From: Austropuccinia psidii
Lineage: Eukaryota; Basidiomycota; Pucciniomycetes; Pucciniales; Sphaerophragmiaceae
DNA length: 64,000 nt
Direction of reading: 5' to 3'
Assembly (NCBI GenBank): GCA_023105745.1
Contig: JALGQZ010000016.1
Coordinates: forward strand, 27,583,154 to 27,647,153
Position numbers and translations under genes: made by a program. Positions 47,106-59,280 of this stretch are shown piece after piece. The notes beneath the pieces were generated by a model. It worked only from the letters and a program-made list of their open reading frames with translations. It searched no databases and was not told the origin of the DNA. Each line of letters starts with the position of its first letter. Positions within the stretch are counted from its first letter, which is position 1.

Positions 47106-49026
47106 TGTGACCCTTGAGGGTTTTTGTTAAATACCCAAATAGGCCACCATTATCTTTAAAATAGATTCTGGACTATGCATAACCCATAGGTCATGCATAT
47201 ATTCAAAATTAATCATTTTTGATTTCAGAAAAGATAAATAACTTTTCATTGAGTAAGTAAGTCCATGAATTTAAGGCCAGATTTTGATTCTACACAAAAC
47301 TTCATCTAGGGTATCTCCATAGAGCTAATAAGCTTAAAAAAACTCTTTGAGGTGGTAATATGGAAAATACTTTAATACCACATCATCAATACCACATAAA
47401 AGAATTATAAAAATTGTTGTTTTTCTCAATTTCACGCGAAAATAATGGGAATGTGAGAAATCCCATGTTACATAAAAGCCAAGAATGGTGCTATACATAC
47501 TTATGGCACTTGATATTATGGTATTCTTACATAAAATTTTGAAACACCCAGAGTGGATATCAGTCTTGAAGCCTGAATTTTTATTTTGATGTAAAAAATA
47601 GTCAAGGGGGACAAAAGACATCAAAGAGAGCCAGGGTACCCAGCTTCTGAGGCCTCTGAGGCATGGACAGCTCTAAACCTTGGATACATAGCTGATATTG
47701 GCCCAATTAGTATACTAAAACCTTTTGGGAACTTGGTTACCAAGTTAAAATATCATCAAATCATAAGAAAATAGCAAATAAGCTGGTATTTTGATGTGTC
47801 AAGGAGGTAAAGAGCAACTTAGACTCCCGTAACAATGTCAATTCTTAATTATTTTCCATGGATAAAACCTAAAAGAGTAATTAACACCCTTTTTTGACTA
47901 GTATCCATTGATTTACCTCATAGCAACCAGCCATATAGTGCTATTTGCAATTCTACATATAAATGAGGTAAAAATTTCAAAAATTCATTAAAAATACAAC
48001 TATTAATGAATGTTTCTGAATCTTTCAGGACCAATTGAAAAACTTCTAATTCATATAAAAATCAAAAGAAACTATACTTCTATAAGTAAAATTGAAACTT
48101 TTACTTATAGTCCAGTTTTGATGATTCCATGTGAAACACTGAATCTTCAAAAATTCACAGAAAATACACTCTCTGATGAAACTTCCAATATAATTGATAC
48201 CTTTGAGAAATCAATGATTTTTATGAAATAGCAGAAGATTTACAGAGTTTACTCCTTTTATTCTTAACCATATTTAGGTTGGTAGTCATGTAAAAGCATC
48301 AATTAAGTAATTATGATAATCTTACATGACAACAGATGATCCAATCATTAATCCAAAAGGGATCACTGTTTTCTCACTCACTGTTTTTTCAGTTTTCTCA
48401 ATGGCATGCCTCTGTGAGCTGTCTTAGAACTAAAAGAGGCCTCCTCTTGCTGTTTTTTCCACATCATCACATTATTCAATTATACCTTCATTACCAACAA
48501 TTAAGTATTAGGCACATATTTTCTTAAGTGTTTTAATCTTTCAGAATGTATAACAAAGACGTGAAATCATAAAAATCAACTATATGTTGTTTTAATCTTG
48601 TTATAAATCAATTTTGATCCTTTGAATCCACAATTATGCCCCAAATTTCACTACTATCATCTTTAATCAGTTCTTTGGAGTATTAGTGAAAGAATTTGTC
48701 TTAATCCTTAAAGTTTTTCTCTAGTAATAGTTTTCCTCAAGAGTTATCTTTATAATTATTATTATAGAAGATAATTGTATATTCAAATAATTTTATTATT
48801 ATAAATAAAGAAGTTTTTATTAATAAATTATTCTTGTAATTGATTTATGTAGACAATTACTGCTTGCTGTTATAATCACTAGTAGTGTGAAACAAGTAAA
48901 ATAAATGATTGAATAATTAATTTTTTAATTGTGGTTATAATACCTTTTCATTATATTTCATAAGAACAGTCATAGTAGTTTTGATTAATAGTAATATTAT
49001 CAACAGTTTCATAGACACATCTTACA
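47106..49026 (+). repeat. Element B 5' LTR
   Basis: 1921 bp, TGTGACCCTTGAGGGTTTTT to CATCTTACA. It matches the 3' LTR throughout. TTTGGGGGCCTGGCTGTGAT follows. No TATA box as clear as those of A and D was seen; AACTAAAAGAGGCCTCC at about 48428 is in the equivalent position. Confidence 0.9.
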
Positions 49027-49509
49027 TTTGGGGGCCTGGCTGTGATTTTATTCATAGACTTGGCTTTAATCATATTCTAGACTTCATTTTTTTTTCTAAA
49101 AAGCCATCATACCTATCAAATCTTACATTTGGGGTCCTGGCCATGTTTTCTGAACCTTGAACCCTTAATTAATATATTTTCAAGTTCTAAAATAAATTAA
49201 TTTAATTATTTTTTCTTTCAATCTGAAGTTAAACTTATTTTTATTTTCAAAATTGTCTTCAAATCCTTTTCATTGAGGAATTTGGTTCAATTTTTATACT
49301 GTTTTTGCACATGGATTTTTCACATCCAAAAACTTATAAAATTATTCTTTGACCTACTCTGAGTTAGTTTTAATTCACAATCTTAAATTTTAATTTTTTT
49401 CTTTGAAAAGAATAATTTTTTTTAATATTCAAAAATAAAAACTTATAAAAAATCTCAAAAATATTTTAAAAGTATAAAAATCAATTTTCTTTTATAAAAT
49501 CTTTCTCTA
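49027..49509 (+). promoter_or_regulatory. Element B leader with duplicated post-LTR block
   Basis: The block after the LTR (TTACATTTGGGGGCCTGGC at 49023-49041) is repeated with one change at about 49123-49141. The family-wide leader motif follows at 49273-49325 (ATTGAGGAATTTGG, then GCACATGGATTTTTCACATC), with CACATG in place of CACGTG. An acceptor-like CTTTCTCTAG lies at 49500-49509, just before TGTC. Confidence 0.55.
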
Positions 49510-49713
49510 GTGTCTTTGATAAACTATATTGAAGCTGATAATCAGCTCAGTAAGAGATATTGTTCCAGTCCAGAATCTCAAGAAGCAGAATCTGAAGACA
49601 GTATTGAAGTTCAAATTGCTAAAAAAGGCACTTTATTTAAAACAGAACAAGCCAAACAACCACCAAAAGGTGTGTGTTTTCTGTTTTCAATGCTTATTTT
49701 TCTCTTGAATTGA
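49510..49713 (+). pseudogene. Element B leader ORF
   Basis: A 67-codon frame starting after the acceptor-like site: SLINYIEADNQLSKRYCSS and SQEAESEDSIEVQIAKKG, acidic then basic. It is in the same place as the leader ORF of element A (31418-31596) and ends 9 bp before ORF1. Function unknown; sequence similarity to the A version is weak. Confidence 0.4.
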
Positions 49714-49721
49714 TGTGAAAA

Positions 49722-50012
49722 ATGGTGCATACCAGAAATGAAAGCAGCTATTTAGTCCAACCAGATGGACCTGGACAAGGAAGAGGTAAGACCAGAATAA
49801 GGTCTGCCAAGTCTTCCTCAAGAAAGACACTTCTGGAGGATGCCAAAACTGCCCCCCATTCCCCAAGTTCTGTACCAACAAACTGTGATGTGAACTCTGA
49901 GCCTGAACTAATTGAAGGTAGTATTTTAAGGTCTGAACCATTTCCAAGTGGCAGCAATAGAAATATATCAGTCCCAATACAAAAATTGTTTCAGAGAAGC
50001 AAAAGAAGATGA
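49722..50012 (+). pseudogene. Element B ORF1 (small ORF before gag)
   Basis: A 96-codon frame beginning MVHTRNESSYLVQPDGPGQ and ending SVPIQKLFQRSKRR. It overlaps the gag frame by 65 nt at +1, as in element A. Ser/Arg-rich with no domain recognised. Confidence 0.5.
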
Positions 50013-51668
50013 GTGTGAAATATGCCCAAGCCTTTGGCAGGGGGCCATGAACTCCTACTTACACATCAAAGGCTTTCTGGGTCAGGAGAAGACCATAGAG
50101 CTCATGGGAGGGTGGAGCCTACTGTCTTGCAAAGACAAGGTCAAAAAGATAAATAATTGGTTGAATAACCAAAGTCTTTTATCTGTAGACCAGAAGAAGG
50201 AATTGGAAATGAATCCAGCTTTAGAACAAAGCCCAGTGGCATCTACCAGCTCCAAACCAGCTCCAGAAAAATCCAAAGAGAAGCCCAAAGGACCTCAGAA
50301 GAAGAAAAGTCCCAAGAACCATCAGGGAAAGTGAAAAGGCAAAGCAAATTGGCACAGACCTTACCCACAAGGGTACAGGATCCCCAAATTGGAGCCTTCA
50401 GCAGTGGACAGTGTCTTCAATATGGCCAGGAATCTTATGGAATTTACAGCCAAAGAGCAGGAAAAGATGAACAGAACCTTTCCATGCAAATAATAGAAGA
50501 AATACAATTTGTCAGATCTAGTATTGATGTAGAACTTGGTAAATTTGATTCAAAGTTAAATAAAATAACATCAGATATAAGTGAATTAATAAGAAATGAC
50601 AAAAACTATACTGAATGGTATAAGTTGACAAATGTCAACCTTGATTCAATTACCAGTACATGTGACAGAATTGAAACTAAATGTCAAGCCCAAAATGATG
50701 AAATGGAAGATCTTTCCATTTTAAGCATCAATTATCAACCTAGAATTCTAAAAGATCATGTTTTGGAAATAATTAATAATACCAATCAGTTTGCCACAAA
50801 TTTGGCAAGAAGCAACAGTGAGAGGCAGAAATTAAAGAATGAAATCATTGAAAATGTGGAGCAAATTTGTAAGAATTATGAACCAAATATGCCAAGACAT
50901 TCTACACCTTTGACTGAAGAGAAACTTTCTGTAAAAGGAAGTTTGATCCCATTTTTAGGAGAAAATCCTATCTGTGCAAAAGATATTCCCAAACTGGAAG
51001 AATGGCCAACACTCTCTGGTTAAGGAAAATACAATCATATTGAGTTCATCAGAGCAGTTGATATGTTGCAAGAAGATTTTCACATACCTGATGAAATAGT
51101 AGTGGGAAAGCTACACTCTTTGTCTACCAGAACTGCAAAGAAATGGTATTACAAAATGAGACTAGATCATGATAAACATGATTGGCATTGGTGGAAATCT
51201 AAAATACTCACCAAATGGGCTAACAATTCTTGGATATTTAAAATGGAAAATGCTTTTGGAAGTGCCATTTTCAACTCAGGGAATGATACACCACTTACTT
51301 CGTTCCTCAAACAGAAAGACAGATTATCTACCTTACACCCAGATATGTCTGACTCTATGATTAATATAAAAATATTGAGAAAATGTGGAGGAAAACTAGA
51401 ACATGCTATCAAGTGCAGATGTGTAGAACCCTTTTCAACATAAGAATACATCAATGCCATGGAAGATATCATTACTAGGACAAGAATTGGTAAAACCTGG
51501 ACTAGAGTCCCTATGGAATCCAAAATGGTCTCCAAAACTTCCAGAGAAGATAAGAGGCCTGAAAGACCTGTCTTGAAGTGTCATAAATGTGGAAGCACCT
51601 CACATTTAGCCAACACTTGCACCAAAAAGACAAAAATTAATGAAGGTCAAGTCATTGAAGAAGTCTAG
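49948..51668 (+). pseudogene. Element B gag relic with CCHC zinc knuckle
   Basis: Successive frames read SQYKNCFREAKEDECEICPS, GQCLQYGQESYGIYSQRA, a long helical segment (IQFVRSSIDVELGKFDSKL), LEEWPTLSG, MLQEDFHIPDEIVVGKLHSL, KKWYYKMRLDH, WWKSKILTKWANNSW and ILRKCGGKLEHAIKCRC. The knuckle CHKCGSTSHLANTC is at 51579-51620. Compared with element A all blocks are present and in order. Stops occur at about 50332, 51021 and 51440. Confidence 0.85.
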
Positions 51669-52277
51669 TGTACTGAAGAGAAAGAGGAGTCTGACCTAGA
51701 TTATGAAGTCTCTGAGGATACACCAGTAAAATACTATCCCATTGAGAACATTACAGCTTTCTTTGAGGTCACAGAAGTCCATAACCACTTGCCACAGTGG
51801 AGTGAGGATTGTCATAACCTGATCAATATCCAGGATTCCAGAATGTGTATAACCAAACCTACTAGAGGCAAAGAATACGCTTCTGGAGCATCCTTTATCA
51901 CATCAATCCTGATGAATGATATTGAAGCAAGAGTGAATTTGGATACAGGGGAATTTTGTACTTGTGTAGGAAACGATTATCTTCAAGCCATACTCCCTGA
52001 ATGGAAGAGCCATCTATTACCAATAGAGGGTGTACAATTTAGTAGTGCCAGTAATAATATGCACCCTTTGGGCATATTGGACACTAATCTTGTATTTCCA
52101 CATTCAGCAAGAGGTGTAAGAATGAAAACTGAGATAGTAGTAATGGACAATTGCACATCTAAGCACATCATTCTTGGAAATGATTAGTTTAATATTTATG
52201 GTATTGACATCAATAACCATAAAGACAGATATTTCACAATTGGAGAAAATAAAAGACAAAAACTTGCTTTTTCCAAT
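51669..52277 (+). pseudogene. Element B protease
   Basis: An acidic linker precedes a 132-codon frame (51789-52187) with VNLDTGEFCTCVGNDYL. The usual Ala after Asp-Thr-Gly is Glu here. FSSASNNMHPLGILDTNLVF and HIILGND follow, then a stop at 52186. Homologous to the protease of element A. Confidence 0.8.
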
Positions 52278-53866
52278 ATGCCAAAGCAAATATCTATGAT
52301 TTCTTCTGTTAAAGATACTTATAAGGAAATATTTGTGGCTAATAAACTTGTTCAAGCACAAATCAATCCATCATTATCACCCAAAATGAGGCATGATCTT
52401 ATTGATGTATTATACACATATAAGAATGCCTTTGCTTCTGATAATGAACCATTAGGCGCTATTAAAGGGCATGAAGTTGATATTCCTCTTAATATTGACA
52501 GCCCATACCCTCCAGTACTTAGAAGACCAGCTTATCCAGCCAGTCTCAGAGCTAGAGAAGCCTTGGAAAAACATGTCCAAGAGCTGATCCAACTTGGTGT
52601 ACTAAGGAAAGTAGGCGATAATGAAGAAGTTGAAGTGACAACACCTGTTATTATTGCTTAGAATACTGATAAATCAAGGAAGGTTGGAGATTTTAGAGCA
52701 TTGAATACCTACACAGTTCCAGATAGGTATCCGATTCCTAGAATTAAAGAAACCTTGACTCAATTGTCTAAAGACAAGTATATAACATCCATGGATGAAT
52801 TGAAAGGCTTTCATCAAAATCTTTTGATGCACAAAACTAAGAAATTACTTAGAATTATCACTCATTGTGGTATTTATGAGTATCTCAGAATGCCATTTGG
52901 TATTAAAAATGCACCATCTCATTATCAAAGAATGATGAATACCATATTCCCCACAGAATTATCTGAAGGATGAATTATCATTTATATTAATGATATTATC
53001 CTATATTCTGACTCATGGTCTTTGCACCTTGAAAGACTTTAAAGAGTACTTGAAAAAGATTCAGGGGTTAATATGAAGATTTCACTCAAGAAATGTAACT
53101 TTGGATTTGAAGAATTCAAAGCTTTAGGACATATTGTTTCTGGTTTAAGCTTAGGTATTGACAAAAATAAAGTGGAAGTAGTGTTACTTAAGCCAATACC
53201 CCAGAATAAGAAAGAAATGATATCTTTTCTTGGCTTTGCCAGCTATTACAGGCAACACCTGCAGGACTTTGCAATTCTAGGCAAGTCACTCTATAGAATC
53301 TGTGATCAACAGACAGTATTTGAGATGACACAGGAAAGAATTAAAGCTTCTGGGAAGATAAGGAAAGCTTTTACAGAAGCACCTTGACTACTCATTCCTG
53401 ACTGGAATATACCTTTCAAATTGTACATTGATGCTTGTGGAGATGGATCAGGGGCAGCCCTACATCAGGTCCAAATTATTGATGACAAAACTACAGAAGG
53501 ACCAGTTTGTTACATCTTAAGACAAATCAAACCAACAGAAGCCAGATGGTGTGCTTGTGTTTTGTATGGGCACTTCAGAAATTACACTATTATCTTGATG
53601 GCAGTGTTTTTGAAGTGATAAATGACTGTAATGCCATGAAATCACTCCTTAACCTGAAACCTCTCAACAGACATATGTTGAGATGGCAAATAGCCATTCA
53701 AGAATATAGAGGTAACATGACTATAGTTCATAAAGCAGGAAACATTCACAAGAATGCTGATGGACTTAGCAGGTGGGAATTAACCAATACTCCTGATATC
53801 CCAGCTTATGTAAATTTGGAAGCAGAACCACAGATTTAAATTGAAGGAATTAACATAGCTGAAATT
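52278..53866 (+). pseudogene. Element B reverse transcriptase and RNase H
   Basis: The RT reads YKNAFASDNEPLGAIKGHEV, RRPAYPASLRAREALE, KVGDFRALNTYTVPDRYPIP, SMDELKGFHQNLL and FGIKNAPSHYQRMMN. The catalytic motif at 52983-52994 is YIND rather than YIDD (first Asp to Asn). The connection ([20 protein letters not shown]) and RNase H ([33 protein letters not shown]) follow. Stops occur at 52659, 52971, 53040 and 53386. It cannot encode an active RT as it stands. Confidence 0.85.
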
Positions 53867-55461
53867 GGGACTGACTTCTTTGAAGAGGTCAGAGAATCTT
53901 ATAAGAAAGAAAGGAATTGCCATCTCTTGACTTCCTTGATAGACAAAGACTGCAAAGATAAATTATTAGTCAATTCACTAGATGAAGCTTGGAAGAATTC
54001 CTATTCTGAAGGAAGATTTCACTTTTTTGATGGGATAATTTACCACAGAACCAAACATTCTTGTGTAATTACATTGTGTAGCAGATTGCTTATCAATACC
54101 ATTATTCATAAATGAAATGATAGCATCTACTCTGGAAACCTGTTGGAAGACAGAACACTTGAAAAAGTGAAGAACTATGCATGGTGGCCATCTTGGAGAG
54201 AAGAAACCATTGAATATTGAAATAACTGTGATAGATGCCAAAAGGAAAACAGGAGTAAGGGCAAGAAATTTGGACTGATTATTCATATTCAAGAGCCAAA
54301 ATACCCTTGGGAACTTGTTCACATGGATTGGGTTGCAGCACTTTTTCCAAGTGGTGAAAAACGTTATAAGGCTTGTTTAGTCATTGTAGACAGATAAAGC
54401 AAAACTCCCATATTCTTACCATGTAATAAAGATGACACTGCTATGGATACAGCTCTTCTTCTTTGGAATAGAGTTATCTCTCATACAGAATTATTTAAGA
54501 ATATCATAAGTGATAGAGATCCCAAGTTCACATCTGCACTTTGGACCAATTTTCACAGATACTTTTGGGACTAAGCTCATCTGCACTTGGGACCAATCTT
54601 CACAGATTGTTTGGGACCAAGTTATCATTCTCAACAGCATGTCACCCTCAAACAGATGGACTGGCAGGGAGAATGATTCAAACTTTAGAGGACATGATCA
54701 GGAGATTCTGTGCTTATGGGTTAGAATTCAAGGACTCAGATGGCTTTATCAATGACTTGTGCACTTTAATACCTGCATTAGAACTGGCATATAAGGCGTC
54801 AGTCCATTCTTCTTCAGGCCAAACTCCTGCTATGTTAGAAAAATGATGGAATCCAAGACTCCCAGAAGACACACTGAGGAAAGGATTGACATTCATCCTA
54901 CAGCTTCCAGCTTCAAGATAATGCTTGATAAAGTGAAACATCATTCAAAAAAGAGTATGAGTGACTCTTTTGACTATGCAAAACAGAAGTGGGAAAAGAG
55001 TCACAAAGTACCATACTTCAAAGTAGGGCACTTAGTTCTAGTTTCAACCTTGAATTATAATAATATCAAAGGCCCAAAGAAACTTGAAGATTCTTATGTA
55101 GGACCTTTTGTTATTGTTGCCTTACATGGAACCAGTGAAATTCAAGTGGAATTGAGTGGTGAGTTAGAAAATAGAAACCCCACCTTTACAGTCAGCTTGA
55201 TAAACCCTTATCAACCAGCTGACAATGAATTGTTCCCTTTAAGGAACCCAGCTCCTTGGACTTTACCACCAGTGGAACAGAGTGAAAAAAAAAGATAAAG
55301 GAAGTCATTAAAGAAAGGAGACTTAGGGGTAAAAATCTAAGAGAATATCTTGTCAGATATAGAAATCCAGTACATGAAGATGAATGGCTGGCAGAATAAG
55401 AAATACCTGACTCAGATAAGCTCTTAAGAAGATTTAGACATGAAAGAAGGCCACAAGCCTG
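53867..55461 (+). pseudogene. Element B integrase with chromodomain-like tail
   Basis: The zinc region retains NCDRCQKENRSKGKKFG. The core has VHMDWVAALFPSGEK and IISDRDPKFTSALW, then a tandem duplication of about 47 bp at 54533-54627 that shifts the frame, then LAGRMIQTLEDMIRRFCAYG with the catalytic Glu position altered near the start of that block. The C-terminal frame (54843-55298) reads SHKVPYFKVGHLVLVSTLN, and the end EYLVRYRNPVHEDEWLAE at about 55342-55395 is chromodomain-like. Inactive. Confidence 0.8.
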
Positions 55462-55594
55462 AATATGTCTATAAATATGCTCTAAATTACTTGATCTGAG
55501 TAATGTAAAGAGGTTGGACAGTGGTCATAAACCCCCTTTGGGGCCTTTTTCTTCTTGATACCATTGATTAAATTGTAGTAAAATTTTATTTCTT

Positions 55595-55606
55595 GGTGGA
55601 AGGGAA
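55595..55606 (+). promoter_or_regulatory. Polypurine tract of element B
   Basis: GGTGGAAGGGAA directly before the 3' LTR, equivalent to GGTGGTAGGGAA in element A. Confidence 0.7.
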
Positions 55607-57516
55607 TGTGAGCTTTGAGGTATATTTTAAAAACCCCAATAGGCCAAATTTCTCTTTAAAATAAATTCTGAACTATGCATAACCCATAAGTCATGCATAT
55701 ATTCAAAATTCATTATTTTTGATTTGTGAAAAGATAAATAACTTTTAATTGAGTAGGTAAATCCATGGATTTAAGGCCAGATTTTGATTCTAAACCAAAA
55801 TTTGCCTAGGGTATCTCCATAGAGTGAATAAGCTTGAAACAATCCTTTGGGGTGGTAATATGGAAAATACTTCAATACCACATAAAAGAATTGTGAAAAT
55901 GTTTGTTTTTCTCAATTTCACACCAAAGTAATGGGAATGTCAGAAATCCCATGTTACATATACACTAAGAATAGTGTTATACATTTTTGTGGCACTTAAT
56001 ATTATGATATTTTTACATACACTTTTGAAACACCCAGAGTGGATATCAGGCTTGAAGCCTGAATTCCTATTTTGTTGTAAAAAATAGTCCAAGGGGACAA
56101 AAGACATCAAAGAGAGCCAGGGTACCCAGCTTCTGAGGCCTCTGAGGTGTGGAAAGCTCTAAAACTTGGATCAATGGCTGATTTTGGCCCAATTTCTATA
56201 CTGAAACCTTTTGGGAACTTGGTTACCAAGTTAAAATCTCATTAAATCATAAGAAAATAGCAAATAAGCTGGTATTTTGATGTGCCAAGGAGGTAAAGAG
56301 CAACTTATACTCCTTTAACCATGTCAATTCTTAACGATTTTCCATTGATAAGCCCTGAAAGAGTAATTCAAACCCTTTCTGGACTAGTCTCCATGGATTT
56401 ACCTCATAGAAATCAGCCATATAGTGCAATTTGCAATTCTACATAGAAATGAGGTAAAAACTTCAAAAATTCATTAAAAATAAAATTATTAATTAATGTT
56501 TCTGAAACTTTCATGACCAATTTAGAACTGTATGTTTCATATCAAAGCCAAAAAGAATTATACTTTTATGAGTAAAATTAAAGGTTTTACTTATAGTCCA
56601 TTGTTGATGATTCCATGTGAAAGACTGAATCTTCAAAAATTCACAGAAAGTACACTTTGTGATGAAATTTCCAATATAATTGATAACTTTGAGAAATCAA
56701 TGATTTTTATGAAATAAAAGAAGATTTACAGAGCTTAATCCTTTTATTCTTAACCATATTTAGGTTGGTAGTCATGGAAAAGCATCAATTAAGTAATTTT
56801 GATAATCTTACATGACAACGGATGATCCAATCATTAATCCAAAAGGTATTACTGTTTTCTAACTCACTGTTTTTTCAGCTTTCTCAATGGAATGCCTCTG
56901 TGAGCTGTCATAGACTTAAAAGAGGCCTCCACTTTCTGTTTTTTCCAAATCATCACATTATTAAATTATACCTTTATTACCAACAAGTCAGTATTAGTTA
57001 AATATTTTCTCAAGTGTTTTAATATTTCAGAATCAATAAGAAGGACGTGAAATAATTGAAATCAACTATATGCTGTTGTAATCTTGTTATAAATCAATTT
57101 TGATCCTTTAAATCCACAATTATTTGTCAAATTTCTCTACTATTATCTCTGATAAGTTCTTTGGAGTATTAGTGAGTGATTTTGTCTTAATTCTTAGAGT
57201 TTTTCTCTAGTAATAGCTTTCTTCAAGAGTTATCTTTATAATTATTCTTTTAAAAGATAATTATATATTAAAGTAATTTTATTATTATAAATAAAGAAGT
57301 TTTTATTATTAAATTATTCTTGCAATTGATTCTTGTAGACAATTATTACTTACTGTTATAATAACTAGTAGTGTGCAACAAGTAAAATAAATAAATAAAG
57401 AAATTATTATTCATTTAATTGTGGTGATAATAGTTTTTTATTATATTTCATAAGAACAGTCATAGTACTGCTGATTAATAGTAATATTATCAACAGTTTC
57501 ATAGACACATCTTACA
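55607..57516 (+). repeat. Element B 3' LTR
   Basis: 1910 bp, TGTGAGCTTTGAGGTATATT to CATCTTACA, followed by GAAAG. Its start also matches the inverted fragment at 14408 (complement of TGTGAGCC). The two LTRs of B are similar throughout but carry many point differences. Confidence 0.9.
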
Positions 57517-57521
57517 GAAAG

Positions 57522-59280
57522 CCCTGGGTGCATGTTTATCCGTTGGGTTACAATAATAAGTACTACAATACTCAAGTTTAAAGTATATCTGACTTGTTTC
57601 CCAAGAGTATAAATGTTTTGGACAGCTGTACTATGTAGGAATCTAAGAATAGGATGAGGAAACCTTTTCTGGTGGAGAAAAGGTCCCTTTTTATTTTAAA
57701 ATTGGGTGAAAAGGGCTTCTTGACCTTTCCATGTACAGGAAGTGAAGATTTTTCACTTCCAAGGACTGGCTTGTGGTTTTAAAAAGGCCTGTTTAGTCCT
57801 TATTGGGCTCAAATGTGGCTTTAAACCCACATATGGGCAGCTTTCACCAATACAGGGTGAGAATTTTCATCTGGGGACCACATAGCCCTCTTCTGACGTG
57901 TATGACACATAGAATGCTTTACAGAACCTGTACAGGACCCTAGTAATGACCAAACTATGAGGTATTGAAGTATAAACAGACGTCTTTGTCTGTTTGACAC
58001 CTCATAAGCATAGTTATGGGAGAATATCCCTCAGTAAGGCTGTCTTGGTCTAAATGTGAAATTATGACCTGAAAACTTCCATACATTTATCAGTTTTTGA
58101 GATATCAAGCTCAACGTTAATTTGTTGTGTAGCCCTGGATGTGTTCTTAACAATGGTACCTCATTTGATATGGCTATCATTAAATATGGCAAAGTTATGC
58201 CATGTAAAAGTATTTTTTGTAAATATGTATGATTTGTTAAAAATCTGTATGGAGCTTGTTTGCCCCATAACCTTCGCTCTAGATGGGATATGGAGAAATG
58301 AAAGGCACCATCAGATAGCCCTGATTGTGCTATCTCCAAAAAAACCCAACTTTAGGTATCTCACACTAAGACTGTAGAAGTTAGATGAGAGTTGAATATC
58401 TTATTCACCCTTATTTGACCTTATTTTGGTCATAGCTCCTGTAGTTCTGGTGCTAACCCAATTTGGTCAGTACCATTGGATAGCCCTGACGTAGAGCTTT
58501 CATTTGAATACCCATTTGATGGGGTTAAGCCTCTTCCTCTGGATTTCAGATTAGAGGTGAAAAGTAAGGTTTATGCTCAGCAACAACCTTGTTATTCCTT
58601 GTCCTATGATTGTGGGACTTGTGTATTTGGAAAGTGGTGGGCTTCCACTTTCTCTTGATACCTTTTGAGCTGATTTGGCTTGCTACATGTTTTGGTGGTA
58701 TCTTGGCTTTACCATTGTTTTATGGTATTTGGCTGTCATGCTTGTGCTCTGGTTTTGAGTCACAGGCTGACAACTTCAAAGAATCTTTAAGAATCAAGAG
58801 TTCCTCAGAATGACACTAAACTGCTTCCCCCTGTAGACTTGAGCAGTAAAAAATACTCATAAAAAACAGCCAAGAAGCAGGAGGCGATCGTCCTAGTCAA
58901 GAGAAGTGCTGAAGGACCATTATTGTCCTTAGCTCCCTTTGTGTAATAGGAACAAGGGTTTTCAAAGGTGTCTATTATTATAGAATTGGCCACAATGAGA
59001 AAAGTGAAGTACCAAGCCATCAATTAAGACAAGAAAATTCCTCATCAAGAAATAAAACAACCAGAAGAATCTTTCATGAACTGGGAATAATGACAATTGA
59101 AAAATAAAAAAAGAGTCAAGTGGAAACCAAACTAAATCCCAAAGGAGCTCCAGAATCAAGGTAAGCCTTTGGATTAGGCCAGGGGCTCCTTGAATGACTT
59201 AAACTACAGGACTTGTATACCTAAATACAGGGTTTACACACCTAGTGTTAAGTCCTGTATGATCTTAAGCTACATTTTTT
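57522..59280. other. Unassigned, LTR-like sequence right of element B
   Basis: Richer in G and C than its surroundings. It contains GATAGCCCTGACGTAGAGCT at about 58481 and CACCTTACAG-free spacer; the texture (no ORF, several palindrome-like CTGTACAGG motifs near 57905) is LTR-like, but no second copy exists in the window to define its ends. A short reading SEVPSHQLRQENSSSRNKT near 59005 follows an acceptor-like TATTATTATAG. Confidence 0.3.

Larger units (their letters stand above)
47106..57516 (+). mobile_element. Element B: complete Ty3/Gypsy (chromovirus-like) retrotransposon, 10,411 bp
   Basis: LTRs of 1921 bp (47106-49026) and 1910 bp (55607-57516) with TGTGA and CATCTTACA ends. A perfect target duplication GAAAG lies at 47101-47105 and 57517-57521. 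Internal order is leader ORF, ORF1, gag with knuckle, protease, RT, RNase H, integrase and chromodomain-like tail. The pol proteins are clearly related to those of element A, while the LTRs are different. In-frame stops in every ORF and an altered RT active site show it is inactive. Confidence 0.9.
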
